Origin: Pseudomonadota bacterium
GTDB lineage: Bacteria > Pseudomonadota > Gammaproteobacteria > Steroidobacterales > Woeseiaceae
Reading direction: 5' to 3'
Length of the DNA stretch: 64,000 nucleotides
Assembly: GCA_022574185.1 (NCBI GenBank)
Contig: JACZSM010000001.1
Span: 124,001 to 188,000 of the forward strand
Each line of letters starts with the position of its first letter. The stretch's first letter is position 1. Positions 1 to 8,449 of this stretch are shown piece by piece. A model generated the notes under the pieces. It made no database searches and was not told the DNA's origin. It worked only from the letters and a program-made list of their open reading frames with translations. The translations under genes and the position numbers were made by a program.

Positions 1-1043
1 AGTCCATCGACGAAAGCGTGCTTCTGGAAAGCGCTATTCGAGGCATGGTTGCCGATCTCGATGCGCATTCGCAATTCCTCGACGCCGACGAATACAATGA
101 AATTCGCATCAGTACGACAGGCAGTTACACAGGCGTCGGCATTGAGGTCAGCGAGGTTGACGGAGAGATTCGAGTTATTACACCGATCGTCGGCTCGCCC
201 GCTGCGAGGTCGGGGATTCGCAGTGGTGACCAGATCATCGCGGTCGATGGAGTTACCGTCGACGCATACGATATGCAAAAAACCATTGGCCGTATGCGCG
301 GCCGACGTGGTTCGAAGATCAGCATTACGGTACTTCGCGATGATGCAGCGATTGTTCACGACATGCGTCGCGAGGTTATACGCATAGCCAGCGTTCATTA
401 CGAATTACTTGAGCCATCCTTCGGCTATGTGCGCGTCAGTCAGTTTAGCGAGACAACGGCGCGCGAGTTAAGCCGCGCAATTGACGCATTACAGGAAAGC
501 AAGGGCGGCTTGCTGGACGGGCTGGTGCTCGATTTGCGCAACAACCCCGGCGGCGTACTGGATTCCGCGGTCGATGTGTCAGACCTGTTCCTCGATTCGG
601 GTGTCATCGTGTCGGCCGAAGGACGCAGTGCTGAATCACGATTTACGCGCTCGGCGCATCGTGGTGATGTGCTCGATGGCGCGGAAATCATCGTGCTCGT
701 GAACAAAGGCTCGGCATCAGCATCGGAAATCGTTGCGGGCGCGCTGCAGGATCATGGGCGAGCGACGGTCCTGGGCACATCGACGTTCGGCAAGGGCCTT
801 GTGCAGACGGTGATGCCGCTGTCCAAGGGCCGAGCGATCAAGTTGACTACTTCTCGGTATTTCACGCCATCCGGGGACTCGATTCATGAGACGGGTATCA
901 CGCCCGATGTATTCGTCGAAGACACGCCCGGTTTCCCGGACCTTAGGCTTACCGGCAACGTCGACCGCGAACGAGACGCGCAATTGCTCGAGGCGATTGA
1001 GCGGCTTCTACATCGTCGGGTGATGCACAGCAGCACACAATGA
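1..1043 (+). CDS. S41 family C-terminal processing peptidase (5' end outside window)
   Basis: Periplasmic serine protease of the CtpA/Prc type, cut off at its N-terminus by the window edge; the reading frame is open from base 3, so the GTG at 18 is not the true start. Counting from that GTG, a PDZ domain spans about residues 40-115 and the S41 protease core about 125-310. The catalytic serine is in GSASASE (Ser234) and the general-base lysine in TFGKG (Lys259). Their 25-residue spacing is the family norm. The RNNPGG motif is present. Such proteases trim periplasmic or peptidoglycan-associated proteins and often sit beside an EnvC-like gene. The stop overlaps the next start by four bases, so the two genes are translationally coupled. 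Confidence 0.93.
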   Translation, partial: SIDESVLLESAIRGMVADLDAHSQFLDADEYNEIRISTTGSYTGVGIEVSEVDGEIRVITPIVGSPAARSGIRSGDQIIAVDGVTVDAYDMQKTIGRMRGRRGSKISITVLRDDAAIVHDMRREVIRIASVHYELLEPSFGYVRVSQFSETTARELSRAIDALQESKGGLLDGLVLDLRNNPGGVLDSAVDVSDLFLDSGVIVSAEGRSAESRFTRSAHRGDVLDGAEIIVLVNKGSASASEIVAGALQDHGRATVLGTSTFGKGLVQTVMPLSKGRAIKLTTSRYFTPSGDSIHETGITPDVFVEDTPGFPDLRLTGNVDRERDAQLLEAIERLLHRRVMHSSTQ

Positions 1044-1798
1044 TCCATCGCCGCTACCTGCTGATCACGGCATTGCTTGCGCTGGTCCAGCAGGGTTCAG
1101 CAGAGCCGATAGCCAGGATCGCGATCATTATTGATGATCTCGGCTACCAGCTCGAAGCGGGCCGCCGTGCGATCGAACTCCCCGGTCCAGTTGCGTACGC
1201 AATTCTACCGGGTACGCCGAGTGGCCGGGTGCTTGCCGAGACCGCGCATCGCAACGGCAAGGAAGTGCTGCTGCACTTGCCGCTCGAGGCCGTCGAACAT
1301 TCTGGACCGGTTGAGCCCGGCGGCATTACGCTGGACATGGGTCGTGGCGCATTGCAGAAGGTGTTCGCCACTGCACTAGGGTCAGTTCCTTTTGCGATCG
1401 GCGTGAGCAGTCACCGCGGTAGTTTGTTGACGCGCCATCCCGGTCATATGGAGTGGCTCATGGAGGAGATTCGCTTGCGTGAGGGCCTGTTCTTTATCGA
1501 TAGTTATACGACACATCAGAGCGTGGCGTTACAGATCGCGGCCGAGGCAGGTGTCGTTGCCACGAAACGTGATGTATTTCTCGACAACGACCGCTCCGAA
1601 GCAGCGCTGGCATTCGAATTCGAACGACTGCAAAACCTGGCGCGCACACAAGGTGTTGCGATGGCAATCGGGCACCCATATCCTGAGACTCTGGCGTTTC
1701 TCGAGCGCGAATTGCGAGCATTGGACGACGAAGAGATCGTGCTCGTATCAGTCAGCGAGTTGATGCGCATTGTGGCGGGCGGTATCGGCGCGCCGTAA
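1040..1798 (+). CDS. YibQ-type divergent polysaccharide deacetylase family protein
   Basis: 252-residue exported protein with an N-terminal signal peptide (about residues 1-21, ending QGSAEP). The fold is the divergent polysaccharide deacetylase family (YibQ, formerly DUF610), recognisable from IIDDLGY near residue 30, LHLPLEA near 78, and an IGHPYPET stretch near 210. Family members are found beside EnvC and the CtpA-type protease, as here, and are thought to act on the periplasmic envelope. No enzyme activity has been firmly assigned to the family, and several canonical metal ligands of true deacetylases are not obvious. The start overlaps the protease stop (ATGA). Confidence 0.9.
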   Translation: MIHRRYLLITALLALVQQGSAEPIARIAIIIDDLGYQLEAGRRAIELPGPVAYAILPGTPSGRVLAETAHRNGKEVLLHLPLEAVEHSGPVEPGGITLDMGRGALQKVFATALGSVPFAIGVSSHRGSLLTRHPGHMEWLMEEIRLREGLFFIDSYTTHQSVALQIAAEAGVVATKRDVFLDNDRSEAALAFEFERLQNLARTQGVAMAIGHPYPETLAFLERELRALDDEEIVLVSVSELMRIVAGGIGAP

Positions 1799-1814
1799 TA
1801 CAGGTAAAGAACCT

Positions 1815-2432
1815 ATGGGTTGGTACGACGATCATATTCTTCCGCATCTGATAACCTTCGCTTGCAACACGAAGCCGGTTCGCATGCAACGCGAGAAGAT
1901 CGTCCCGCAAGCCACGGGCGATGTTCTCGAGATAGGATTTGGCAGCGGGGCGAATTTGCCATATTACAATCGAAGTAACATAAGAAAAATCTGGGGTCTC
2001 GAGCCGGCGGAAGGAATGCGCAAGTTGGCCGCAGCCCCGATCGCCGCATCGGCAATTGATGTAGAGCTTATCGGCCTGCCTGGCGAGGAAATCCCGCTCG
2101 ACGCAGCTTGCGTGGATACGGTTCTCGTTACCTACACGCTATGTACTATCGGCAATGTCGCAGCGGCCCTGGCGGGAATGCGCAGAGTGCTGAAGCAGGA
2201 TGGCCGGCTATTGTTTTGTGAGCATGGCAGCGCTCCCGACCCTGGTGTTAGACGTTGGCAGGATAAGCTGAATTCAGGCTGGGGTCGAGTGACGGGCGGA
2301 TGCAACATGAATCGCGACATACCGTATATTATTGAGTCCGCCGGGTTCTCGATCGTCGACGATAATCGCATGTACATACCCGGGCTCAGGATGTTGAGCT
2401 ACAATTTCTGGGGTGTAGCAGTAATTCGTTGA
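1815..2432 (+). CDS. Class I SAM-dependent methyltransferase
   Basis: 205-residue soluble methyltransferase of the METTL7-like small-molecule group. The SAM-binding motif I, LEIGFGSGAN, lies near residues 38-47, the acidic loop GLEPAEGM follows, and the GRLLFCEHG strand is near residue 132. The substrate cannot be read from sequence. I use ATG 1815, preceded by AGGTAAAG, rather than the upstream GTG at 1770, which would put 15 unrelated residues before the conserved MGWYDDHI opening and overlap the yibQ-like gene. It is separated from that gene by 16 bases and may be cotranscribed. Confidence 0.88.
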   Translation: MGWYDDHILPHLITFACNTKPVRMQREKIVPQATGDVLEIGFGSGANLPYYNRSNIRKIWGLEPAEGMRKLAAAPIAASAIDVELIGLPGEEIPLDAACVDTVLVTYTLCTIGNVAAALAGMRRVLKQDGRLLFCEHGSAPDPGVRRWQDKLNSGWGRVTGGCNMNRDIPYIIESAGFSIVDDNRMYIPGLRMLSYNFWGVAVIR

Positions 2433-2487
2433 ACCCGTCTTGAAATTGATGCTCTAACGTAACAAGCGTTGGATAAAAAAAATAATA

Positions 2488-3348
2488 ATGAAAAAAATAA
2501 AAATGGGACGAATCGTGTGCGTTGTTGCGGCAGCACTATCGATCATGGCCACGGCGAGCGCGGGCGATCTCGACTTCTACCTGTTGGTAACCGGCGATGA
2601 TGATTTGGTCGCTGCCATCGTGAGCGACACGGTGTGTACAACACAATTCGACCCGGTCTGTGGCGAGGATGGCCAGACTTACAGTAATGAATGCGTCGCC
2701 GGTGCCGCGGGTGTTGAAATCATGGCGCAGGGAAGATGCCAAATGGGTGCGACGGAGTGCACCGAGGAATTCGACCCGATCTGCGGTATCGATGGCAACA
2801 CGTATATCAACGAGTGTTTCGCTGCTCAGTCCAATGTGACTGTCGCCGGGCTTGGCGCATGCGCACCCAGCGGCTGCCCCGGCATTAACGAGCCCGTGTG
2901 CGGCATGAATGGGCGCACCTATATAAATCGCTGCGAGGCCGATGTCTCACGGGTTCCGGTGCAGCGTAAAGGTGTCTGTGACGTGAACAACTGTCCGATG
3001 GTATTTGCGCCGGTGTGTGGCGACGACGAAGTGACCTATGACAATGCCTGTCACGCGGAAAGAGGCGGTGTTGCGACGTTTACCGAGGGCATCTGCGATG
3101 TACGTCCGTGTCCGAGTCTATTCATTCCGGTCTGTGGTGCGGATGAATTGACTTACAGCAATGCGTGCCACGCTGAGCGGCGCGGTATCCGAATCGAGTA
3201 CGCCGGCGTGTGCGAGGCGCAGGGTCGAAATTGCCCGCGTGATTTCCTGCCGGTCTGTGGGACAGATGGCGTGACTTACGACAACGAATGCCAGCTTGAA
3301 AACGCCGGCGTTGATAAGGTATACGCCGGCGCCTGTTTCGGAGACTGA
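2488..3348 (+). CDS. Secreted six-domain Kazal-type serine protease inhibitor
   Basis: 286-residue protein with a signal peptide (about residues 1-26, ending TASAGD) followed by six tandem Kazal-like modules. Each carries the pattern C-x(6)-PVCG-x(4)-TY-x-N-x-C-x(8-9)-x(6)-C. Modules start near residues 49, 91, 130, 166, 203 and 244. Kazal domains are tight-binding, disulfide-stabilised inhibitors of serine proteases. They are common in animals and sporadic in bacteria. Reactive-site residues vary between modules, so several proteases may be targeted. The start is in an A-rich tract with no clear Shine-Dalgarno; ATG 2503 is an alternative. The gene converges on the AbgT gene. A defensive or predation-related role is inference. 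Confidence 0.9.
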   Translation: MKKIKMGRIVCVVAAALSIMATASAGDLDFYLLVTGDDDLVAAIVSDTVCTTQFDPVCGEDGQTYSNECVAGAAGVEIMAQGRCQMGATECTEEFDPICGIDGNTYINECFAAQSNVTVAGLGACAPSGCPGINEPVCGMNGRTYINRCEADVSRVPVQRKGVCDVNNCPMVFAPVCGDDEVTYDNACHAERGGVATFTEGICDVRPCPSLFIPVCGADELTYSNACHAERRGIRIEYAGVCEAQGRNCPRDFLPVCGTDGVTYDNECQLENAGVDKVYAGACFGD

Positions 3349-3353
3349 TCCGC

Positions 3354-3369
3354 TAAATCTGCAGATTTA
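3354..3369. repeat. 16-bp perfect palindrome between convergent genes
   Basis: TAAATCTGCAGATTTA reads identically on both strands and lies between the Kazal gene stop (3346-3348) and the AbgT gene. Its right end provides the AbgT TAA stop codon. It has no loop and no adjacent T-run, so it is not a typical terminator. Confidence 0.5.
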
Positions 3370-4905
3370 CGGGTACGTGTAGCTTGCGCCGATGCCGAGC
3401 GGGATGCCGAGCAGGTAGTAAATCACCAGGAAGGCGGTCCAGCTGATAAGGAAGCTTATCGAGTACGGCAACATCATCGCCGTCAATGTGCCAATGCCGG
3501 TCGTAGTAACGTAGCGCTGGCAGTAGACAACCACGAGTGGGAAATACGGCATCAGCGGCGTGATGATGTTCGTGCTTGAGTCACCGACGCGATACGCGGC
3601 CTGCGTCAGGTCTGGCGACATACCGAGCGTCATCAACATTGGAATGAAGATCGGGGCAAGCAGCCCCCACTTGCCGGTCGCTGAGCCGACGAACAGGTTG
3701 ATGAAAGCGGTCAGCAGCACGATGCCCACGAGCGTAACGGCAGCCGGCATCGCGAGCGCCTGCAGTCCGGCCGCACCTTGCAGCGCCAGCAGCACGCCAA
3801 GATTCGACTGGCCGAACGCGTACACAAACTGTGCGATGAAAAACATGATGACGAGGTAATAGGCCATCAGGTGCATCGCCTTGGTCATGCCGTCAATGAC
3901 ATCCTTGGAGCTCTTTATCGTTTTTGCCGCAATGCCATAAGCAATACCGGGAATGACGAACATGAAAAAAATCAATGACACGATCGACGCCATGATCGGC
4001 GCGGCGCCGGTCGCAAGCGACCCATCTGCATCACGCCAGGCAGAATCTGCAGGCCAGGCCGTGACGACCATGAACACGACACCAGCCAGTAGTGCCAGCA
4101 GGGAGATTCGCAGTCCCTTGCGTTCGTTTGCGTCAAGGGCATGCATGCGCGGCAGGTCTTCGAGGTCGCCGTCGAGTTCGACACCTTTGAGGCGCGGCTC
4201 GATGACCTTGTCGGTCAGGTACCAGCCGAGACCGACAATAAGTACCGACGAGGCGGTCGTGAAGAAGTAGTTGTTGAGCGGGTTCAATACGATCGCGGGA
4301 TCAATAATTCGCGCCCCGGCCTGAGACAGGCCTTGTAACAGCGGGTCGAGCGAGGACGGCACGAAGTTGGCTGAAAAGCCGCCGGATACGCCGGCAAAAG
4401 CAGCAGCGATACCTGCAAGCGGGTGCCGCCCGGCCGCGTAAAAAATAATGCCTCCCAGCGGTATGACGAGCACGTAGCCGGCGTCCACTGCGGAGTGGCT
4501 GACAATGCCAACAAGGACAACCATTGGCGTGACGAGCCATTTCGCCGTGACGCCGAGCAATGCCCGCAACCCCGTGTTGATAAAACCAGTGTGTTCGGCA
4601 ACGCCGATACCGAGCATTGCGACCAGGACCACACCAACTGGATGGAAATGCGAGAAGTTCGTCACCATTACCGACATCCAGGCAGTCATCGCGGGGCCGG
4701 ACATCAGGTTATTGATAACAAGTGCTTCGCCGCTGCGTGGGTCGATCATTTCGAAGCTGACGTAGGACAGCAGCCAGGACAGGAACCAGACGACGACGAG
4801 CAAGAAGACGAACAACATCGCCGGATCGGGTAATTTGTTACCGACGCGCTCGACTGCTGCGAGCATGCGAGTCGCGAAATTGTTCGGTGCGCTTGCGTCC
4901 GACAT
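3367..4905 (-). CDS. AbgT family transporter (p-aminobenzoyl-glutamate type)
   Basis: 512-residue polytopic inner-membrane protein with about 12 hydrophobic segments. Family signatures include the N-terminal ERVGNKLPDP, the SHSAVDAGYV loop near residue 137, SANFVPSSLDP near 180, and GSATGKWGLLAPIF near 407. AbgT proteins import p-aminobenzoyl-glutamate or export sulfonamides and pABA in some species, driven by ion gradients. It lies downstream of an M2 peptidase and a POT peptide transporter on the same strand, which suggests a peptide or aminoacyl-compound scavenging cluster (inference). Length is normal for the family. Confidence 0.93.
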   Translation of the reverse strand: MSDASAPNNFATRMLAAVERVGNKLPDPAMLFVFLLVVVWFLSWLLSYVSFEMIDPRSGEALVINNLMSGPAMTAWMSVMVTNFSHFHPVGVVLVAMLGIGVAEHTGFINTGLRALLGVTAKWLVTPMVVLVGIVSHSAVDAGYVLVIPLGGIIFYAAGRHPLAGIAAAFAGVSGGFSANFVPSSLDPLLQGLSQAGARIIDPAIVLNPLNNYFFTTASSVLIVGLGWYLTDKVIEPRLKGVELDGDLEDLPRMHALDANERKGLRISLLALLAGVVFMVVTAWPADSAWRDADGSLATGAAPIMASIVSLIFFMFVIPGIAYGIAAKTIKSSKDVIDGMTKAMHLMAYYLVIMFFIAQFVYAFGQSNLGVLLALQGAAGLQALAMPAAVTLVGIVLLTAFINLFVGSATGKWGLLAPIFIPMLMTLGMSPDLTQAAYRVGDSSTNIITPLMPYFPLVVVYCQRYVTTTGIGTLTAMMLPYSISFLISWTAFLVIYYLLGIPLGIGASYTYP

Positions 4906-4987
4906 GGGACTACCCTCTCTTATTATTGGTACAGAGTTTACGCAATTTGGTCACTTTCATCGCGGCTTGACGCAAAGGACAAGATGA

Positions 4988-6799
4988 CTACCAGCCGCAG
5001 CTACGGCCCTCGTTTTGCTCCTCGAGCCACACCATGAGCGGCGCGAAGTAATCGATGATTGCGCTGGCGTCCATTTCGCGCGTGCCCGTCAGCTTCTCCA
5101 GCGTGTTCTGCCAGGGCTCACTCGCGCCAGCCTCAAGCATCGCTTGAAGTCGCGCGCCGGCTTCCTTGCTGCCATATACCGAACAGGCATGCAGTTCACC
5201 TTCGTGACCTGCGGCTTCGCATAGCGCGCGCTGGAACTGGAACTGCAGAATACGTGCGAGGAAATAACGTGTGTAGGACACATTGGCCGGGATGTGGTAC
5301 TTGGCGCCGGGGTCGAAATTCGCTTCGCTGCGCTCGACTGCAGGTGCGATGCCCTGGTAGCGCGCACGCATGTCCCACCAGGCCTGGTTGTAATTTTCAG
5401 GTGTGACTTCGCCTGAGAACACAGCCCAGCGCCACTCGTCGATCAGCTTGCCGAAAGGCAGGAACGCGATCTTGTCGAGCGCTTGTTGCATTTGCTGGTT
5501 GATGATCGCTTGTTGCGACTGTTCGGCAGACGCAACCAGACCCACTTCGGCCAGATACTCAGGCGTCATCGATAGCGTAATCGTATCGCCGATAGCTTCA
5601 TGAAATCCTGAATGCGCGCCGTCTTGATAAAGCGGCGGCTGGTCTTTGTACGCACCCTGGTAATAGTTGTGGCCGAGTTCGTGATAGATCACGCGTAGCT
5701 CATCGTAGGTTTGCTTGATGCACATCTTGATGCGCAAATCGTTGCCACCGTCGAGACCCCATGCGCTGGCATGGCAGACGACCTCGCGATCCGCCGGTTT
5801 CGAAAACATCGAACGCTCCCAGAACGTATCGGGGAGGCGTGGCATACCGAGCGAGACATAAAAATTCTCGGCCGAGCGAACCATCTCCTGCGGTGAATAA
5901 TTTTTCGTCTTTAACGCGCTGTCGACGTCCAGATCAGAGACACCCGGATACGGCTCCATGAGGTCATACAGAAAACCCCACTCCTGCGCCCACATGTTGC
6001 CGAGCAGGTGTGCCGGTATCGGACCGTCCTGCGGCACTTTGTCTTCGCCATAGTGTTCGCCAAGCTTGGCACGCACATGGCAATGCAGCTCTTCATAAAG
6101 GGGTTCGACCTGCTCCCACAGGCGCAATGCCTCTGCCTGAAAGTCGGCCGCGCTCATGTCGTAGCCTGAGCGCCACATTTCACCGAGATTGCCGTAACCG
6201 AGTTCGTTCGCGCCCTCGTTTGCAAGCTCGACGTAGCGCGCGTATTTCTCGCGCATTGGCGGTGCGATGTCGCGCCAGCCGGTCCAGATGTCGAGTAACT
6301 CATCGTAGTCGCGACCCTGTTGCATCAGACCTTCAAGCTCCGAGATGCCCAGGCAGTCATCTGCGCTGCGGCAATATTTGCCGGTCCCATACATGCCCTT
6401 CAGGTCGGTTGCGAGGCGCGTGAGTTCCTTGCGTTTGGCCGCATCGTCCGGCGCCGGTAACGACGTGCCGAGCTTGAGCAGGTTCAATGCGCGACGCGTT
6501 TCGGGCGAGAGCTCCTGATCGTTGTATCGGGCCGCCGCGCCGACCGTGCGGCTGTGCCATTTCGCATAGCGTTCATTGGCGGTGGCGCTGAGTATCGCCG
6601 TATCCTCAGTGATATAGGTTGCCCGCACCCAGCCAGCGGCGCCAAGCTCCCGGCCAAGCTCCTTGAGCTCGATGTTGATGCGCGCGATGAACTCCTCGGC
6701 GGATTCGGTGGCTGCCCCTGTCGCGGCGGGCGCGGATGTTTGTTGTTCACAGGCGGCGAGCAGAGCGGTAGCCAAGCATGCGATGAGAAATTTTTTCAT
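4988..6799 (-). CDS. M2 family (ACE-like) dipeptidyl carboxypeptidase, lipoprotein
   Basis: 603-residue zinc metallopeptidase of family M2, relatives of angiotensin-converting enzyme, which release C-terminal dipeptides. The HELGH zinc motif is at residues 373-377 and the third ligand is in GFHEAIGD about 25 residues later. ATG 6799 is chosen because it opens a lipoprotein signal (MKKFLIA...LLAAC) with Cys16 as the lipidation site; the longer upstream frame has no signal and overlaps a hairpin. It is presumably anchored in the periplasm or outer membrane. It sits between the POT transporter (upstream) and AbgT (downstream), consistent with peptide breakdown before uptake. Confidence 0.94.
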   Translation of the reverse strand: MKKFLIACLATALLAACEQQTSAPAATGAATESAEEFIARINIELKELGRELGAAGWVRATYITEDTAILSATANERYAKWHSRTVGAAARYNDQELSPETRRALNLLKLGTSLPAPDDAAKRKELTRLATDLKGMYGTGKYCRSADDCLGISELEGLMQQGRDYDELLDIWTGWRDIAPPMREKYARYVELANEGANELGYGNLGEMWRSGYDMSAADFQAEALRLWEQVEPLYEELHCHVRAKLGEHYGEDKVPQDGPIPAHLLGNMWAQEWGFLYDLMEPYPGVSDLDVDSALKTKNYSPQEMVRSAENFYVSLGMPRLPDTFWERSMFSKPADREVVCHASAWGLDGGNDLRIKMCIKQTYDELRVIYHELGHNYYQGAYKDQPPLYQDGAHSGFHEAIGDTITLSMTPEYLAEVGLVASAEQSQQAIINQQMQQALDKIAFLPFGKLIDEWRWAVFSGEVTPENYNQAWWDMRARYQGIAPAVERSEANFDPGAKYHIPANVSYTRYFLARILQFQFQRALCEAAGHEGELHACSVYGSKEAGARLQAMLEAGASEPWQNTLEKLTGTREMDASAIIDYFAPLMVWLEEQNEGRSCGW

Positions 6800-6821
6800 G
6801 AGTTTTCCTGCCATACAAAAT

Positions 6822-6842
6822 GCGGCGGCTTGAAGCCGCCGC
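6822..6842 (-). terminator. GC-rich hairpin between POT and M2 genes
   Basis: Near-perfect inverted repeat: GCGGCGGCTT and AAGCCGCCGC around a single G, in practice an 8-bp stem with a TTGAA/TTCAA loop. Read on the minus strand it follows the POT stop and is followed by ATTTTGT. It could attenuate or terminate transcription ahead of the M2 gene. Confidence 0.5.
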
Positions 6843-6863
6843 CGAAAAAACAACTTGTTGTGA

Positions 6864-8372
6864 TTAATCCACGCCGCGCATGAGTTTCTTGATCGGCTTG
6901 GAGAACAGCAACATGACCAGGCCGGCACCACCCGAGATCAAGACGATCTGCATGAACTGGTCGGGGAAGGCCGCAATGTTATCGGCATCGAACTCACCGG
7001 CGATCTGGCCGGCAATCAGGTTGCCGAGCGCTGACGCAAGGAACCACATGCCCATCATCTGCCCGACATAGCGTCGCGGCGCGAGTTTGGTCGTCACCGA
7101 AAGGCCGACTGGTGACAGGGCAAGTTCGCCGAATGTATGCAACAAATAGGTCATGATCAGCCAGCTCGGCATGGCCTTGTCGCCGCTGACGACGATTGAC
7201 GCAGCGCCAACCATAATGAGAAAACCAGCCGCCAGCAGAATCAGTCCGAAGCCAAATTTGGCAGGCGTGGACGGATTGAGATTCTTGCGCGCCAGTGCGA
7301 CCCAGAGCCAGGCAAATACGGGTGCAAAGATGATGATGAACAGCGCATTTACCGATTGCAGCCAGGTCGATGGTATCGTGGCCCAACTGAATTCGAGCTG
7401 TGTATAACGATCAGCGAAGAAGTTCAGCGAACTGCCTGCTTGTTCGAATCCAGACCAGAACATCGCGCAACCCATGAGCAATACGATCAATGCGTAGGTA
7501 CGCATTTTCTCATCGCTGGTGAGCTTGCCGAAGATCAGGACATAGCCGAAGAAAGCGACGGCCAGGCCGATGATGGCCTTGGTCGATTGCCGCGAAATCT
7601 CGAGGGGATCAAGTGTGACGCCGCCCGACAGCGCGGACACCATGAAGACGACAAAAGCGCCAACTGCAACTGCCACGACAATCCAGCCTATCTTGCGATT
7701 TTTTGCATCGACCGCCGCGTCACCAGAGCTCGCCGGATGCAGGCCCGCGCTGCCAAGGTGATGCTTTGTCATCCAGAACTGGATGAGACCGAATAGCATG
7801 CCAATGCCCGCTGCGCCGAAGCCCCAGTGCCAGCCGAAGTTCGGGCTTTGCCCGAGCGTGCCGCAGATCAACGGGCCGAACAGTGCGCCGAGGTTGATAC
7901 CCATATAAAAAATACTGAAGCCACCATCACGGCGCGGATCGCCTTGCGGGTACAGCTCGCCGACGATCGCGCTGACGTTGGGCTTCAACAGGCCCGTACC
8001 GGCAATAACCAGAATCAGGCCGACAAAAAAGGCCTGCGTCGTTGGAATTGCGAGGACAAAGTGTCCAGTCATAATGATGATGCCGCCGTAGAATACGGCC
8101 TTCTGGGCGCCCAATAGCCGGTCGGCAATCCAGCCGCCGGGCAGCGCAACGACGTACACGAGCGCCGTATAAATGCCATAAATTGCTGTTGCAGAGCGGT
8201 CGGTAAGGCCCATGCCGCCCGTCATGACCTGGTCGGTCATGAACAGCACCAGCAGTGCGCGCATGCCGTAGTAGCTGAGGCGCTCCCACATCTCGGTGAA
8301 GAACAGGGTCATCAGTCCGCGCGGATGGCCAAATATTTGTGCTTCGCCGGAGTCCGCCGTGGTCTCATTCAT
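6864..8372 (-). CDS. Proton-dependent oligopeptide transporter (POT/PTR family)
   Basis: 502-residue MFS-type symporter importing di- and tripeptides with protons. The diagnostic ExxERxxYYG motif is at residues 27-36 (EMWERLSYYG) at the end of helix 1. About 13-14 hydrophobic segments follow, with a typical inter-domain region near residue 215 and a FGELALSPVGLS stretch near 415. It is the first gene of the peptide cluster POT-M2-AbgT on the minus strand. A short inverted repeat lies 41-62 bases upstream of its start and may be an operator. Confidence 0.95.
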   Translation of the reverse strand: MNETTADSGEAQIFGHPRGLMTLFFTEMWERLSYYGMRALLVLFMTDQVMTGGMGLTDRSATAIYGIYTALVYVVALPGGWIADRLLGAQKAVFYGGIIIMTGHFVLAIPTTQAFFVGLILVIAGTGLLKPNVSAIVGELYPQGDPRRDGGFSIFYMGINLGALFGPLICGTLGQSPNFGWHWGFGAAGIGMLFGLIQFWMTKHHLGSAGLHPASSGDAAVDAKNRKIGWIVVAVAVGAFVVFMVSALSGGVTLDPLEISRQSTKAIIGLAVAFFGYVLIFGKLTSDEKMRTYALIVLLMGCAMFWSGFEQAGSSLNFFADRYTQLEFSWATIPSTWLQSVNALFIIIFAPVFAWLWVALARKNLNPSTPAKFGFGLILLAAGFLIMVGAASIVVSGDKAMPSWLIMTYLLHTFGELALSPVGLSVTTKLAPRRYVGQMMGMWFLASALGNLIAGQIAGEFDADNIAAFPDQFMQIVLISGGAGLVMLLFSKPIKKLMRGVD

Positions 8373-8412
8373 AAAATCCGTACCCTTCGGTGGGTTTGCG
8401 TCGGTCAGCGAC

Positions 8413-8434
8413 GTTACACTATTTCAAGTGTAAC
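8413..8434. promoter_or_regulatory. Inverted repeat upstream of the POT gene
   Basis: GTTACACT and AGTGTAAC, 8-bp perfect arms with a 6-base spacer, in the gap between tatC and the POT start. The symmetry and half-site size fit a dimeric repressor operator; the regulator is unknown. It is too short and too T-poor to be a good terminator. Confidence 0.4.
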
Positions 8435-8449
8435 TTTCTACTTGACCCC

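Noticed and set aside
7440-7460. TGTTCGAATCC, resembling a tRNA T-arm
   Set aside because: Lies inside the POT gene with no acceptor or anticodon stems around it.
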